From Aliidiomarina maris (GTDB lineage: Bacteria; Pseudomonadota; Gammaproteobacteria; Enterobacterales; Alteromonadaceae): 64,000 nucleotides of DNA. Every line of letters starts with the position of its first letter. Position 1 is the first letter of the stretch. The stretch covers positions 186,001-250,000 of the forward strand of contig NZ_PIPK01000002.1 of NCBI RefSeq assembly GCF_003987335.1, given 5' to 3'. The notes below the pieces were generated by a model. The model did no database searches. It worked only from the letters and a program-made list of their open reading frames with translations, and had not been told where the DNA came from. A program made the position numbers and the translations under genes. Shown one piece after another: positions 1 to 7,978 of this stretch.

Positions 1-71
1 ACAGGGTAACCTTTTATGTGTTGTTAACATTTTTGCGCATAGTGTGCCTGTTTGATGGCGAAAAATCATAA

Positions 72-97
72 AAAAAGCCGACTTGCGTCGGCTTTTT
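72..97 (-). terminator. Rho-independent terminator downstream of pckA
   Basis: An 11-bp perfect inverted repeat (AAAAAGCCGAC / GTCGGCTTTTT) encloses the 4-nt loop TTGC. The A-run on one arm and T-run on the other mean it can stop transcription in both directions. It lies about 30 bp past the pckA stop codon, so it most likely ends pckA. It may also end a gene converging from the left of the window, which cannot be seen. Bases 1-71 hold no recognisable gene. Confidence 0.85.
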
Positions 98-128
98 GTG
101 TATCAGAGTATGTCAAACGTCATGCAGG

Positions 129-1730
129 TTATAATTGCGGACCCGCGGCAACTAATGCCTGACCTTCTTCATTGTCTGTGAACTTTTCAAAGTTAGCGAT
201 AAAGCGCGCAGCAAGGTCTTTCGCCTTCACGTCCCACTCTGCCACGTCAGTGTAAGTTTGGCGTGGGTCCAAAATAGAGCTGTCTTCAACACCCGCTAAC
301 TGGCTAGGAATGGCCAAGTTGAAGTACGGCAAATCAACAAACTCAGCGTCTTCGATGCTACCATCCAGAATCGCGTCGATAATCGCACGTGTCGCTTTGA
401 TTGAAATGCGCTTGCCAGTGCCGTTCCAACCCGTGTTCACCAAGTAGGCCTCGGCGCCGGCTGCTTCCATGCGCTTACCTAAAACTTCAGCGTATTGGGT
501 TGGGTGCAAGCTTAAGAACGCAGCACCAAAACAGCTTGAGAACGTTGGTGTTGGCTCCGTAATACCGCGCTCAGTGCCTGCTAATTTAGCGGTGAAACCA
601 GACAGGAAATGGTACTTCGTCTGTTCTTTGGTCAGCTTGGCTACTGGTGGCAACACACCAAATGCGTCCGCCGTTAAGAAGATAACTTTTTTTGCGTGGC
701 CAGCTTTAGACACCGGCTGCACGATGTTGTCGATGTGGTAAATCGGGTAAGACACGCGGGTATTTTCAGTTTTCGAATTGTCATCGAAATCTACCTTGCC
801 ATCGTCGCCAACGGTGACATTTTCAAGTAACGCATCGCGGCGGATCGCATTGTAAATGTCAGGTTCAGCTTCTTGCGACAAGTTAATTGTCTTCGCGTAG
901 CAACCACCTTCAAAGTTAAACACGCCATCGTCGTCCCAGCCGTGCTCATCGTCACCAATCAATTGACGCTTCGGATCAGTCGACAAGGTGGTTTTACCGG
1001 TGCCCGATAAGCCAAAGAAAATTGCCACGTCGCCTTCAGCGCCGACGTTCGCCGAGCAATGCATGGATGCAATACCCTGCAATGGCAAAAAGTAGTTCAT
1101 CATTGAGAACATACCTTTTTTCATTTCACCGCCGTACCAGGTACCGCCAATCAACTGAATGCGCTCCGTTAGGTTGAATGCCACGAAGTTTTCAGAATTA
1201 AGACCTTGTTTCTGCCAATCTGGGTTGATGCATTTAGCACCGTTCATCACGATAAAGTCAGGCTTGAAGGTAGCCAGTTCTGCATCCGACGGACGGATAA
1301 ACATGTTCTTAACGAAGTGCGCTTGCCAAGCCACTTCGGTAATAAAACGTACCGCTAAACGGGTATCTTCATTCGCACCACAGAACGTATCAACGACGAA
1401 TAAGCGTTTACCAGACAGCTGTTTGGTCACCAAGCCTTTCAAGTGGTTCCAGGTGTCTTGGTCAATCGCTTTGTTATCGTTCTTACCTTGATCTGACCAC
1501 CACACCGTATCCTTGGTGGTGTCATCACGCACAATATATTTATCTTTGGGTGAACGACCGGTGAAAATACCGGTATCTACTGCGACCGCACCTAATTCGG
1601 TGACAATGCCTTTTTCATAACCTACTAAGTCAGCGCGTGTTTCTTCTGCGAACAGCACATCATAAGATGGGTTATAAACGATTTCCGTGGCCTCTGTGAT
1701 GCCATATTGGCTCAGATCCAGATCGGTCAT
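129..1730 (-). CDS. pckA: Phosphoenolpyruvate carboxykinase (ATP)
   Basis: This is the ATP-dependent PEP carboxykinase, which converts oxaloacetate and ATP to PEP and CO2 at the start of gluconeogenesis in the cytoplasm. The 533-residue product has the family length. The kinase P-loop [11 protein letters not shown] lies at about residues 240-250 and the substrate-binding stretch FTGRSPKDK at about 56-64. The open frame extends 23 codons further upstream, but the ATG at 1730 is preceded by GCAGGAG at good spacing and begins [10 protein letters not shown] as in homologues. It sits alone between coaD and a terminator. No regulator site was recognised in the 126 bp upstream. Confidence 0.97.
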   Translation of the reverse strand: MTDLDLSQYGITEATEIVYNPSYDVLFAEETRADLVGYEKGIVTELGAVAVDTGIFTGRSPKDKYIVRDDTTKDTVWWSDQGKNDNKAIDQDTWNHLKGLVTKQLSGKRLFVVDTFCGANEDTRLAVRFITEVAWQAHFVKNMFIRPSDAELATFKPDFIVMNGAKCINPDWQKQGLNSENFVAFNLTERIQLIGGTWYGGEMKKGMFSMMNYFLPLQGIASMHCSANVGAEGDVAIFFGLSGTGKTTLSTDPKRQLIGDDEHGWDDDGVFNFEGGCYAKTINLSQEAEPDIYNAIRRDALLENVTVGDDGKVDFDDNSKTENTRVSYPIYHIDNIVQPVSKAGHAKKVIFLTADAFGVLPPVAKLTKEQTKYHFLSGFTAKLAGTERGITEPTPTFSSCFGAAFLSLHPTQYAEVLGKRMEAAGAEAYLVNTGWNGTGKRISIKATRAIIDAILDGSIEDAEFVDLPYFNLAIPSQLAGVEDSSILDPRQTYTDVAEWDVKAKDLAARFIANFEKFTDNEEGQALVAAGPQL

Positions 1731-1856
1731 GATACGACTCCTGCGGGACAGTCTGTAATGTGAAAGTGGGTTTGTAAAAATCTTGGCCGCTCGCCGCAAC
1801 GATAACGGTCAAATTTTGGGCGGGAACTATAGCGGTTTTCCGCCCAAAAAGATAGC

Positions 1857-2393
<537 letters not shown>

Positions 2394-2520
2394 TCACGAG
2401 TTCGAGTGTATACAAATGATAACAGGGAAAGGTCGGTGCTGTGAAAGAAAGGATGATAATTTGCCCAACGACGCGTAAAATATAGCTTTATTCTGAGCAT
2501 ATTCCGCACTGAGGTTGAGC

Positions 2521-3711
2521 ATGAAAGATGATTTTTACCGTCAAATCCGTGACCAAATCGAAGACGTCAAAAGCGAAGGGCTGTATAAGAAAGAGCGCGT
2601 GATTTCGTCGTCACAGTTCTCGGAAATCGAGGTAAATCAGCATAAAGTTCTAAACTTTTGTGCCAATAACTACCTTGGCCTTGCCAACCACCCTGACTTA
2701 ATTCAAGCCGCAAAAGACGGCCTTGACCAACACGGTTTCGGTGTTGCTTCCGTGCGTTTTATTTGTGGTACCCAAGATATCCACAAAACGCTGGAGCAAA
2801 AATTAAGTGACTTCCTTGGCATGGAAGACACCATTCTTTACTCATCATGCTTTGACGCCAATGCCGGTTTATTTGAAACCATATTGGGCCCAGAAGACGC
2901 GATTATTTCTGACGCTCTGAACCATGCATCAATTATCGACGGCGTACGTCTGTGTAAAGCCAAGCGTTATCGCTACGCTAATAACGACATGAGCGCACTG
3001 CGTGAGCAGCTTGAGAAAGCCAAAGCCGATAACGCTCGCCATATCCTGATTGCCACGGATGGTGTTTTCTCGATGGACGGCGTGATTGCCAACTTGCCAG
3101 GTGTGTGTGACTTAGCCGATGAATTTGGCGCTATGGTGATGGTCGATGATTCCCATGCCGTAGGTTTTGTTGGCCAGAATGGTCGCGGCACCCACGAATA
3201 TCATCAAGTCATGGACCGCGTTGACATCATTACCGGTACGCTAGGCAAAGCCTTAGGCGGCGCATCTGGCGGCTTTACCAGCGGTAAAAAAGAGGTAATT
3301 GATTGGTTACGTCAACGTTCGCGTCCGTACTTGTTCTCGAATTCTTTGGCGCCATCGATTGTTACCGCATCTATTCGAGTCCTTGAGATGCTAAGCGATG
3401 GTGGCGATTTACGCGAAAAACTGCTGCGTAACAGCGCGCATTTCCGTAACAAAATGACGGCGGCTGGCTTTACTCTAGCCGGTGCTGACCATGCGATTAT
3501 TCCTGTGATGCTTGGCGACGCCAAATTAGCCTCTGAAATGGCAGACCGCTTATTACAAGAAGGCATCTACGTCATTGGCTTCTCGTTCCCTGTTGTGCCT
3601 AAAGGCGAAGCGCGTATTCGTACCCAAATGTCAGCGGCTCATAGTATTGAACAAATTGATCGTGCCATTGATGCCTTTACCCGTATCGGCAAGGAATTGG
3701 GCGTTATATAA
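2521..3711 (+). CDS. kbl: 2-amino-3-ketobutyrate CoA ligase (glycine C-acetyltransferase)
   Basis: Kbl is a PLP enzyme that cleaves 2-amino-3-oxobutyrate with CoA into glycine and acetyl-CoA, the second step of threonine degradation. The 396-residue product has the PLP lysine in [12 protein letters not shown] (Lys243) and the alpha-oxoamine synthase motif VDDSHAVGF at about residues 208-216. A TTG two codons earlier is possible, but GAGG at 2511-2514 is ideally spaced for the ATG at 2521. The next gene, 31 bp on, is tdh, which makes its substrate, so kbl and tdh form the standard threonine-utilisation operon. Confidence 0.97.
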   Translation: MKDDFYRQIRDQIEDVKSEGLYKKERVISSSQFSEIEVNQHKVLNFCANNYLGLANHPDLIQAAKDGLDQHGFGVASVRFICGTQDIHKTLEQKLSDFLGMEDTILYSSCFDANAGLFETILGPEDAIISDALNHASIIDGVRLCKAKRYRYANNDMSALREQLEKAKADNARHILIATDGVFSMDGVIANLPGVCDLADEFGAMVMVDDSHAVGFVGQNGRGTHEYHQVMDRVDIITGTLGKALGGASGGFTSGKKEVIDWLRQRSRPYLFSNSLAPSIVTASIRVLEMLSDGGDLREKLLRNSAHFRNKMTAAGFTLAGADHAIIPVMLGDAKLASEMADRLLQEGIYVIGFSFPVVPKGEARIRTQMSAAHSIEQIDRAIDAFTRIGKELGVI

Positions 3712-3742
3712 TCTATCCCCTGCGCATGCGTGAGGAAGTACG

Positions 3743-4771
3743 ATGAAAGTTTTAGCGAAGTTAAAGCCTGAAGAAGGCATGTGGATGAGTGAAGCCGACA
3801 AACCAGAAATCGGTTACAACGACATCCTAATCAAGATTAAAAAGACCGCCATTTGTGGCACCGATGTGCATATCTACAATTGGGACGAGTGGTCACAAAA
3901 CACCGTGCCAGTTGGTATGACAGTGGGTCACGAGTATGTTGGCGTGGTGGCTGCAATCGGTGATGGTGTGCGCGGCTTTAAAGTCGGTGATCGCGTATCC
4001 GGCGAAGGCCATATTACCTGCGGCCATTGCCGTAATTGTCGTGCCGGGCGCCGCCATCTGTGCCGCAACACCATGGGTGTTGGGGTCAACCGTGCTGGTG
4101 CATTCGCCGAGTATTTGGCCATTCCAGCAGACAATGCGTTTAAATTGCCAGACGAAGTCAGCGACGATATGGCTGCAATTTTCGACCCGTTCGGCAACGC
4201 TGTGCATACGGCGCTGTCTTTCGATTTGGTCGGCGAAGACGTGTTAATCACGGGCGCAGGCCCAATTGGTATGATGGCGGCAGCGGTCGCCAAACACGCT
4301 GGTGCACGCCACGTGGTGATTACTGACATCAATGATTTTCGTCTCGATTTAGCCAAAAAAATGGGCGCTACCCGCACCGTTAATTCGCAACGCGAAAACT
4401 TAAAGGACGTCATGGCAGAGCTTGGTATGACCGAAGGTTTCGACGTCGGCCTTGAAATGTCTGGCGTTGGTGTTGCCTTTAACGGCATGCTTAAAGCGAT
4501 GAACCATGGTGGCAAAGTTGCGCTGCTAGGTATACCGCCGAAAGACATGGCTATCGACTGGAATGAAGTCATCTTCAAAGGCTTGGTCATTAAAGGTATT
4601 TATGGCCGTGAAATGTTTGAAACCTGGTACAAGATGGCCGCGTTGATTCAGTCTGGTTTAGACTTGAGCCCCATGATTACCCATGTCATGCCCGTCGACA
4701 ACTTCCAGGAAGGTTTCGACATCATGCGTTCCGGTAAGTCGGGCAAAGTTATTCTGGATTGGGAAGCCTAA
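3743..4771 (+). CDS. tdh: L-threonine 3-dehydrogenase
   Basis: Tdh is a zinc-dependent medium-chain dehydrogenase that oxidises L-threonine with NAD+ to 2-amino-3-ketobutyrate, which Kbl then cleaves. The 342 residues match the family length. Visible features are the catalytic zinc Cys38 (AICGTDVH), GHEYVGVV at about 62-69, the structural zinc cluster [15 protein letters not shown] at about 93-107, and the Rossmann motif [13 protein letters not shown] precedes the ATG. Its TAA stop overlaps the glpE ATG in the string TAATG, so glpE is probably translationally coupled to it. Confidence 0.97.
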   Translation: MKVLAKLKPEEGMWMSEADKPEIGYNDILIKIKKTAICGTDVHIYNWDEWSQNTVPVGMTVGHEYVGVVAAIGDGVRGFKVGDRVSGEGHITCGHCRNCRAGRRHLCRNTMGVGVNRAGAFAEYLAIPADNAFKLPDEVSDDMAAIFDPFGNAVHTALSFDLVGEDVLITGAGPIGMMAAAVAKHAGARHVVITDINDFRLDLAKKMGATRTVNSQRENLKDVMAELGMTEGFDVGLEMSGVGVAFNGMLKAMNHGGKVALLGIPPKDMAIDWNEVIFKGLVIKGIYGREMFETWYKMAALIQSGLDLSPMITHVMPVDNFQEGFDIMRSGKSGKVILDWEA

Positions 4772-5100
4772 TGCCAGCGATGCAACGTATATCACTTGAG
4801 CAAGCGCGCAACCTAATGGCGGCGCGCGACGCTGTGGTGGCTGACATTCGTGACCCGCAGTCATTTGCTGCGGGCCATATGTTGGGCGCAGTCATGCTTA
4901 ATAATGCAAACTTGCATGACTTTGTTCTTAATACCGATACTCAGCGCCCGGTGATTGTGGTTTGTTACCATGGCGTCAGCAGCCAAGGTGCCGCGCAGTA
5001 TTTGGCCGAGCAAGGTTTTAACGAAGTGTATAGCATGGATGGCGGTTTCACAGCTTGGGCGCAGGATTACCCAGAGCAGGTAGCTACCCAATACACGTAA
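4771..5100 (+). CDS. glpE: Thiosulfate sulfurtransferase GlpE (single-domain rhodanese)
   Basis: GlpE is a cytoplasmic rhodanese that moves sulfane sulfur from thiosulfate to acceptors such as cyanide or thioredoxin in vitro; its physiological role is unclear. The 109-residue product is family length and carries the active-site loop CYHGVSSQGA with the persulfide cysteine at Cys65, as in E. coli GlpE. The ATG at 4771 overlaps the tdh stop by one base. In enterobacteria glpE-glpG normally neighbour glpR/glpD. Here no glycerol-phosphate gene is present and the pair instead ends the kbl-tdh operon. Confidence 0.95.
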   Translation: MPAMQRISLEQARNLMAARDAVVADIRDPQSFAAGHMLGAVMLNNANLHDFVLNTDTQRPVIVVCYHGVSSQGAAQYLAEQGFNEVYSMDGGFTAWAQDYPEQVATQYT

Positions 5101-5131
5101 TGTGCACCATAGCGCAACAGCGGAATTGCCA

Positions 5132-5941
5132 ATGATACGACTGACCTCTAGTCAGGACACAGCTTACATGGCGCGCTTGCGCCATTTCATGTTGCGCAAC
5201 GGTGTTGCAGTGACTGTCTCAGAGCGTGCAGGAAAGCTCGACATGTGGTTGCTACAAGAACACCAGCAACCGCTGGCGCAAGCGTTATTGAGCGAGTATA
5301 TCGACGACCCTGCTGCGATGCCTGATGCTGCGCCAAGTGGCGGCTTACTTAAGCCGACGTTACGCACACTGACTTCACAAGCTGGACTGGTCACCTTTAT
5401 GGTCGCCCTTGCCGTGCTGGCAGTGGCAGCTGCACAGTTCTTCTGGTCCATGCAAGCTACTTTAGGTGCCTTAATTATTACGCCACCCGGCTCGTCAGAG
5501 CTCGACTTTAGTCAACCTTGGCGTCTATTTACACCCGCCCTGCTACACATGTCCGCTACCCACTTAATATTTAACATCTTTTGGTGGTGGTACCTAGGTG
5601 GGCGTATCGAACTCACACTGGGTGGCAAAACCTTAGTGCTATTATTGCTGGTATGCGGTATCAGCGCCAACCTGCTGCAGTGGTACACCACAGGCCCGCT
5701 GTTCGGCGGTTTATCTGGGGTTGTGTACGGGCTATTTGGCTTTTGCGCTGTGTATGGCTGGCGGCGTCAATCGGCGTTATCGCTGCCACCGGCATTACTG
5801 GTGTTTATGATAGGTTGGTTGCTGCTTGGCTACACCGAAGTGCTATGGGTCAATATGGCTAACGACGCCCACTTAATGGGCTTGATCAGCGGCGCTTTAA
5901 TCGGCTTGGGCTACCGCTTCCAGCGCACCGGGTTTAACTGA
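5132..5941 (+). CDS. glpG: Rhomboid intramembrane serine protease GlpG
   Basis: GlpG is an inner-membrane protease that cleaves transmembrane helices of partner proteins. The product has a cytoplasmic N-terminal domain (about residues 1-75) followed by six membrane segments. The Ser-His dyad is visible: Ser195 in GGLSGVVYG and His247 in NDAHLMG. The HMSATHLIFN stretch at about 139-148 supplies the oxyanion-side His and Asn. A GTG at 5102 would add ten residues, but the ATG at 5132 gives an N-terminus (MIRLTSS) that aligns with E. coli GlpG, so I prefer it (269 aa). It starts 31 bp after glpE and is the last gene of the kbl-tdh-glpE-glpG run. Confidence 0.95.
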   Translation: MIRLTSSQDTAYMARLRHFMLRNGVAVTVSERAGKLDMWLLQEHQQPLAQALLSEYIDDPAAMPDAAPSGGLLKPTLRTLTSQAGLVTFMVALAVLAVAAAQFFWSMQATLGALIITPPGSSELDFSQPWRLFTPALLHMSATHLIFNIFWWWYLGGRIELTLGGKTLVLLLLVCGISANLLQWYTTGPLFGGLSGVVYGLFGFCAVYGWRRQSALSLPPALLVFMIGWLLLGYTEVLWVNMANDAHLMGLISGALIGLGYRFQRTGFN

Positions 5942-5948
5942 TACGTGT

Positions 5949-6356
5949 CTACTGATACAAATACGTGGTGAAAATGAGGTCTTTTATAATTGGCCGCCCA
6001 GTTTCGCGTTCAAGTAGTTCTTTGGCGCGAGCAATGCATTCTTGACGAAGCTCTTCACGGCCGGTGAGTGAACGCACTTTACCTTCCTGCGCGCGCCCAA
6101 ATATTTCAATAAAGGCGTCCCGCAGTAATGGGTCATGGTGCTCCAGCAAGCTCATATCGCTAGGCTCCATCAATACAGCTTCAATTCCGACGCGCACATA
6201 ACCTAAATGGCGACTTTGCTCCAACTTGACAAAATTGGTGGTGATATCGGGGTCAAACGGATAGTACATCTGCCTTGTGGGGCCCTCTTGCGCCCAAGGA
6301 GCGTCCATCAACATCAAGCTGACCGCCAGTATCGTCGCGTTAATTCGCCAACCCAT
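5949..6356 (-). CDS. FliL-like exported protein outside a flagellar locus
   Basis: This 135-residue protein has an N-terminal signal or anchor (residues 1-22, ending DAPWA) followed by a domain like the periplasmic part of flagellar basal-body protein FliL, which binds near the stator. Family cues are the YYPFDPDITTNFV opening, RHLGYVRVGIEAVL, the DPLLRDAFIEIFG segment and the closing IIKDLIFTTYLYQ. GAGGAG precedes the ATG. No other flagellar gene is in the window. As I recall, a FliL-like gene next to ubiC is common in related genera, so it is probably a paralog with a separate job. It converges on glpG with a 7-bp gap and diverges from ubiC. Confidence 0.75.
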   Translation of the reverse strand: MGWRINATILAVSLMLMDAPWAQEGPTRQMYYPFDPDITTNFVKLEQSRHLGYVRVGIEAVLMEPSDMSLLEHHDPLLRDAFIEIFGRAQEGKVRSLTGREELRQECIARAKELLERETGRPIIKDLIFTTYLYQ

Positions 6357-6422
6357 GTGTCACTCCTCAAGTTACTCAGCATCAGCACGTTATATCGGCC
6401 GCATGCCCGTAGAACTTATATC

Positions 6423-6441
6423 TGATATGATTATCATATCA
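6423..6441. promoter_or_regulatory. Perfect 19-bp inverted repeat between fliL-like gene and ubiC
   Basis: TGATATGAT-T-ATCATATCA is a perfect 9-1-9 palindrome ending 20 bp before the ubiC GTG start, in a 105-bp divergent intergenic region. The central ATGATTATCAT equals the core of the Fur-box consensus (ATGATAATCAT, differing only at the central base), but the outer arms do not match. It is a good candidate operator for an unidentified dimeric repressor. It is too close to the start and too small to be a terminator for either gene. Confidence 0.5.
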
Positions 6442-6461
6442 TTAACTGCATTGAAGCTACT

Positions 6462-7016
6462 GTGGCAACAACAATTTTTTCTGATATTCAGTGGGCGACG
6501 GACTTGGCCCAAGCCGCCGTGCAACCCAGTGAGCGGATGCGCGACTGGTTAGAATCGCCGCAATCATTGACGGCGCGCCTACGCCAACACACCGCTAGTT
6601 TCCATGTTGAGGTGCTCAGCCACCAACCAGCGGAAGTTGCCGTGGATGAACGCGCATTGATGCAGCTTGGCGCCGCGGATGCCTGCCAGTGCCGTGAAGT
6701 TATTCTGGGTAATGGTGATTCGGCTTGGGTGTTTGCGCGTAGTATTATTCCTCAGGCCACTCAAGGTTTACTCTATGACTTGCAGCATATTGGCGATAGT
6801 CCTTTAGGTGAAGCCTTGTTTAGCCACCCAAATATTTATTCAGGGGCGTTTGAATTTGCTCATTTTCCGCTACAGTCTAAAGTAGTCGAACTTGACCAAC
6901 AGCGCGGCGCCACCGCGCAAGCATTATGGGGACGCCGACGTGTATTTATGGTGGAGCAACAACCGGTGTTGGTTGCCGAGGTATTTTTAAGTGCAGCGCC
7001 GAGTTATGGCGACTAA
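6462..7016 (+). CDS. ubiC: Chorismate pyruvate-lyase
   Basis: UbiC removes pyruvate from chorismate to give 4-hydroxybenzoate, the first committed step of ubiquinone synthesis. The 184-residue protein is somewhat longer than the E. coli enzyme (165) but has its hallmarks: CREVILGNGDSAWVFARSIIP, the LGEALFSHP segment, and the conserved C-terminal LWGRRRVF before the product-site Glu. The start is a GTG with only a weak GAAG in front, and no better start is available. It lies 37 bp before ubiA, the next enzyme, so the two form an operon. A 19-bp palindrome lies just upstream. Confidence 0.93.
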   Translation: MATTIFSDIQWATDLAQAAVQPSERMRDWLESPQSLTARLRQHTASFHVEVLSHQPAEVAVDERALMQLGAADACQCREVILGNGDSAWVFARSIIPQATQGLLYDLQHIGDSPLGEALFSHPNIYSGAFEFAHFPLQSKVVELDQQRGATAQALWGRRRVFMVEQQPVLVAEVFLSAAPSYGD

Positions 7017-7053
7017 TGGCAATTAATATTGAATTAAGACAAAAGGAATCAAC

Positions 7054-7935
7054 ATGAGTCGATTGCGTCACTACCGCGCGCTAATGCGAATGGATAAACC
7101 TATAGGCACTTGGCTGCTGGCTTGGCCGACATTCTGGGCTCTGCTCGTTGCAGGTGCAGGCGACCCCTCTATCCGTTTGGTCGCGATCTTCGCTGCGGGT
7201 GTATTCTTAATGCGCTCAGCAGGGTGCGTGATTAACGATTTTGCAGACCGCAAACTTGACCGCCATGTGCAACGCACCCGCGAACGTCCGCTGGCCAGCG
7301 GTAAAGTCACCTCGGCAGAGGCTTTAGTGCTGTTTGTTGGCTTAGTTTTGCTAGCGTTCTTATTGGTGCTGACATTAAATTGGCTGACCGTCGGTTTAAG
7401 CGCCGTGGCGCTAGCGCTGGCTGCCGCCTACCCGTTTGCCAAGCGTTTTACCCATTTACCCCAAGTCATTTTGGGCGCAGCTTTTTCGATGGCGATACCC
7501 ATGGCTTTCGCCGCTGTCGAGTACCGGGTGCCGCTGATAGCTTGGGTGCTATTTGCAGCGAACCTGGTGTGGACGGTGGCTTACGATACGCAGTACGCCA
7601 TGGCAGATCGTGAAGACGACTTGAAAGTTGGGATTAAGTCGTCCGCGATTTTGTTTGGACGCTATGATCTTATCGCCATTGCTTTATTGCAGACCCTCAC
7701 CATTGCACTATTGGCCTTAGTGGGTTGGATGATGTCGGCAGCACCCTACTATTGGATTAGCGTTGCACTTGCCGCCGCTATGTTCGTGTGGCAATTGTGG
7801 ATGATCAGCGGACGCGAGCCGGACCAGTGCATGCGTGCATTTCGCCAAAACCATTATGTCGGCATGATCATCGCGATTGGTATTGCCCTGCACTTTTGGT
7901 TACCTGACGTGCCATGGCTAGGCAGCTTACTTTAA
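7054..7935 (+). CDS. ubiA: 4-hydroxybenzoate octaprenyltransferase
   Basis: UbiA is an integral membrane prenyltransferase that attaches the polyprenyl tail to 4-hydroxybenzoate made by UbiC. The 293-residue protein has the two Asp-rich, Mg-diphosphate-binding motifs, NDFADRKLDRHVQRT (about residues 67-81) and YDTQYAMADREDD (about 178-190), and about eight hydrophobic helices. AAGGA lies upstream of the ATG. It ends the ubiCA operon and is followed by a hairpin shared with convergent plsB. Ubiquinone made here feeds the respiratory chain whose terminal oxidase is encoded 4 kb further on. Confidence 0.97.
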   Translation: MSRLRHYRALMRMDKPIGTWLLAWPTFWALLVAGAGDPSIRLVAIFAAGVFLMRSAGCVINDFADRKLDRHVQRTRERPLASGKVTSAEALVLFVGLVLLAFLLVLTLNWLTVGLSAVALALAAAYPFAKRFTHLPQVILGAAFSMAIPMAFAAVEYRVPLIAWVLFAANLVWTVAYDTQYAMADREDDLKVGIKSSAILFGRYDLIAIALLQTLTIALLALVGWMMSAAPYYWISVALAAAMFVWQLWMISGREPDQCMRAFRQNHYVGMIIAIGIALHFWLPDVPWLGSLL

Positions 7936-7948
7936 GTTACCTAGCCAT

Positions 7949-7978
7949 GAAAGAGGCTGCTATGCAGCAGCCTCTTTC
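7949..7978. terminator. Convergent hairpin between ubiA and plsB
   Basis: A 13-bp perfect stem (GAAAGAGGCTGCT / AGCAGCCTCTTTC) encloses the loop ATGC. It sits 14 bp after the ubiA stop and overlaps the last codons of plsB, so it can act on both convergent transcripts. No clear U-run follows in either direction, so termination strength is uncertain. Confidence 0.55.

Noticed and set aside
3928-4590. 220-codon minus-strand frame across tdh
   Set aside because: It lies wholly inside the certain tdh gene, and its composition is that of an antisense shadow of a GC-biased gene.
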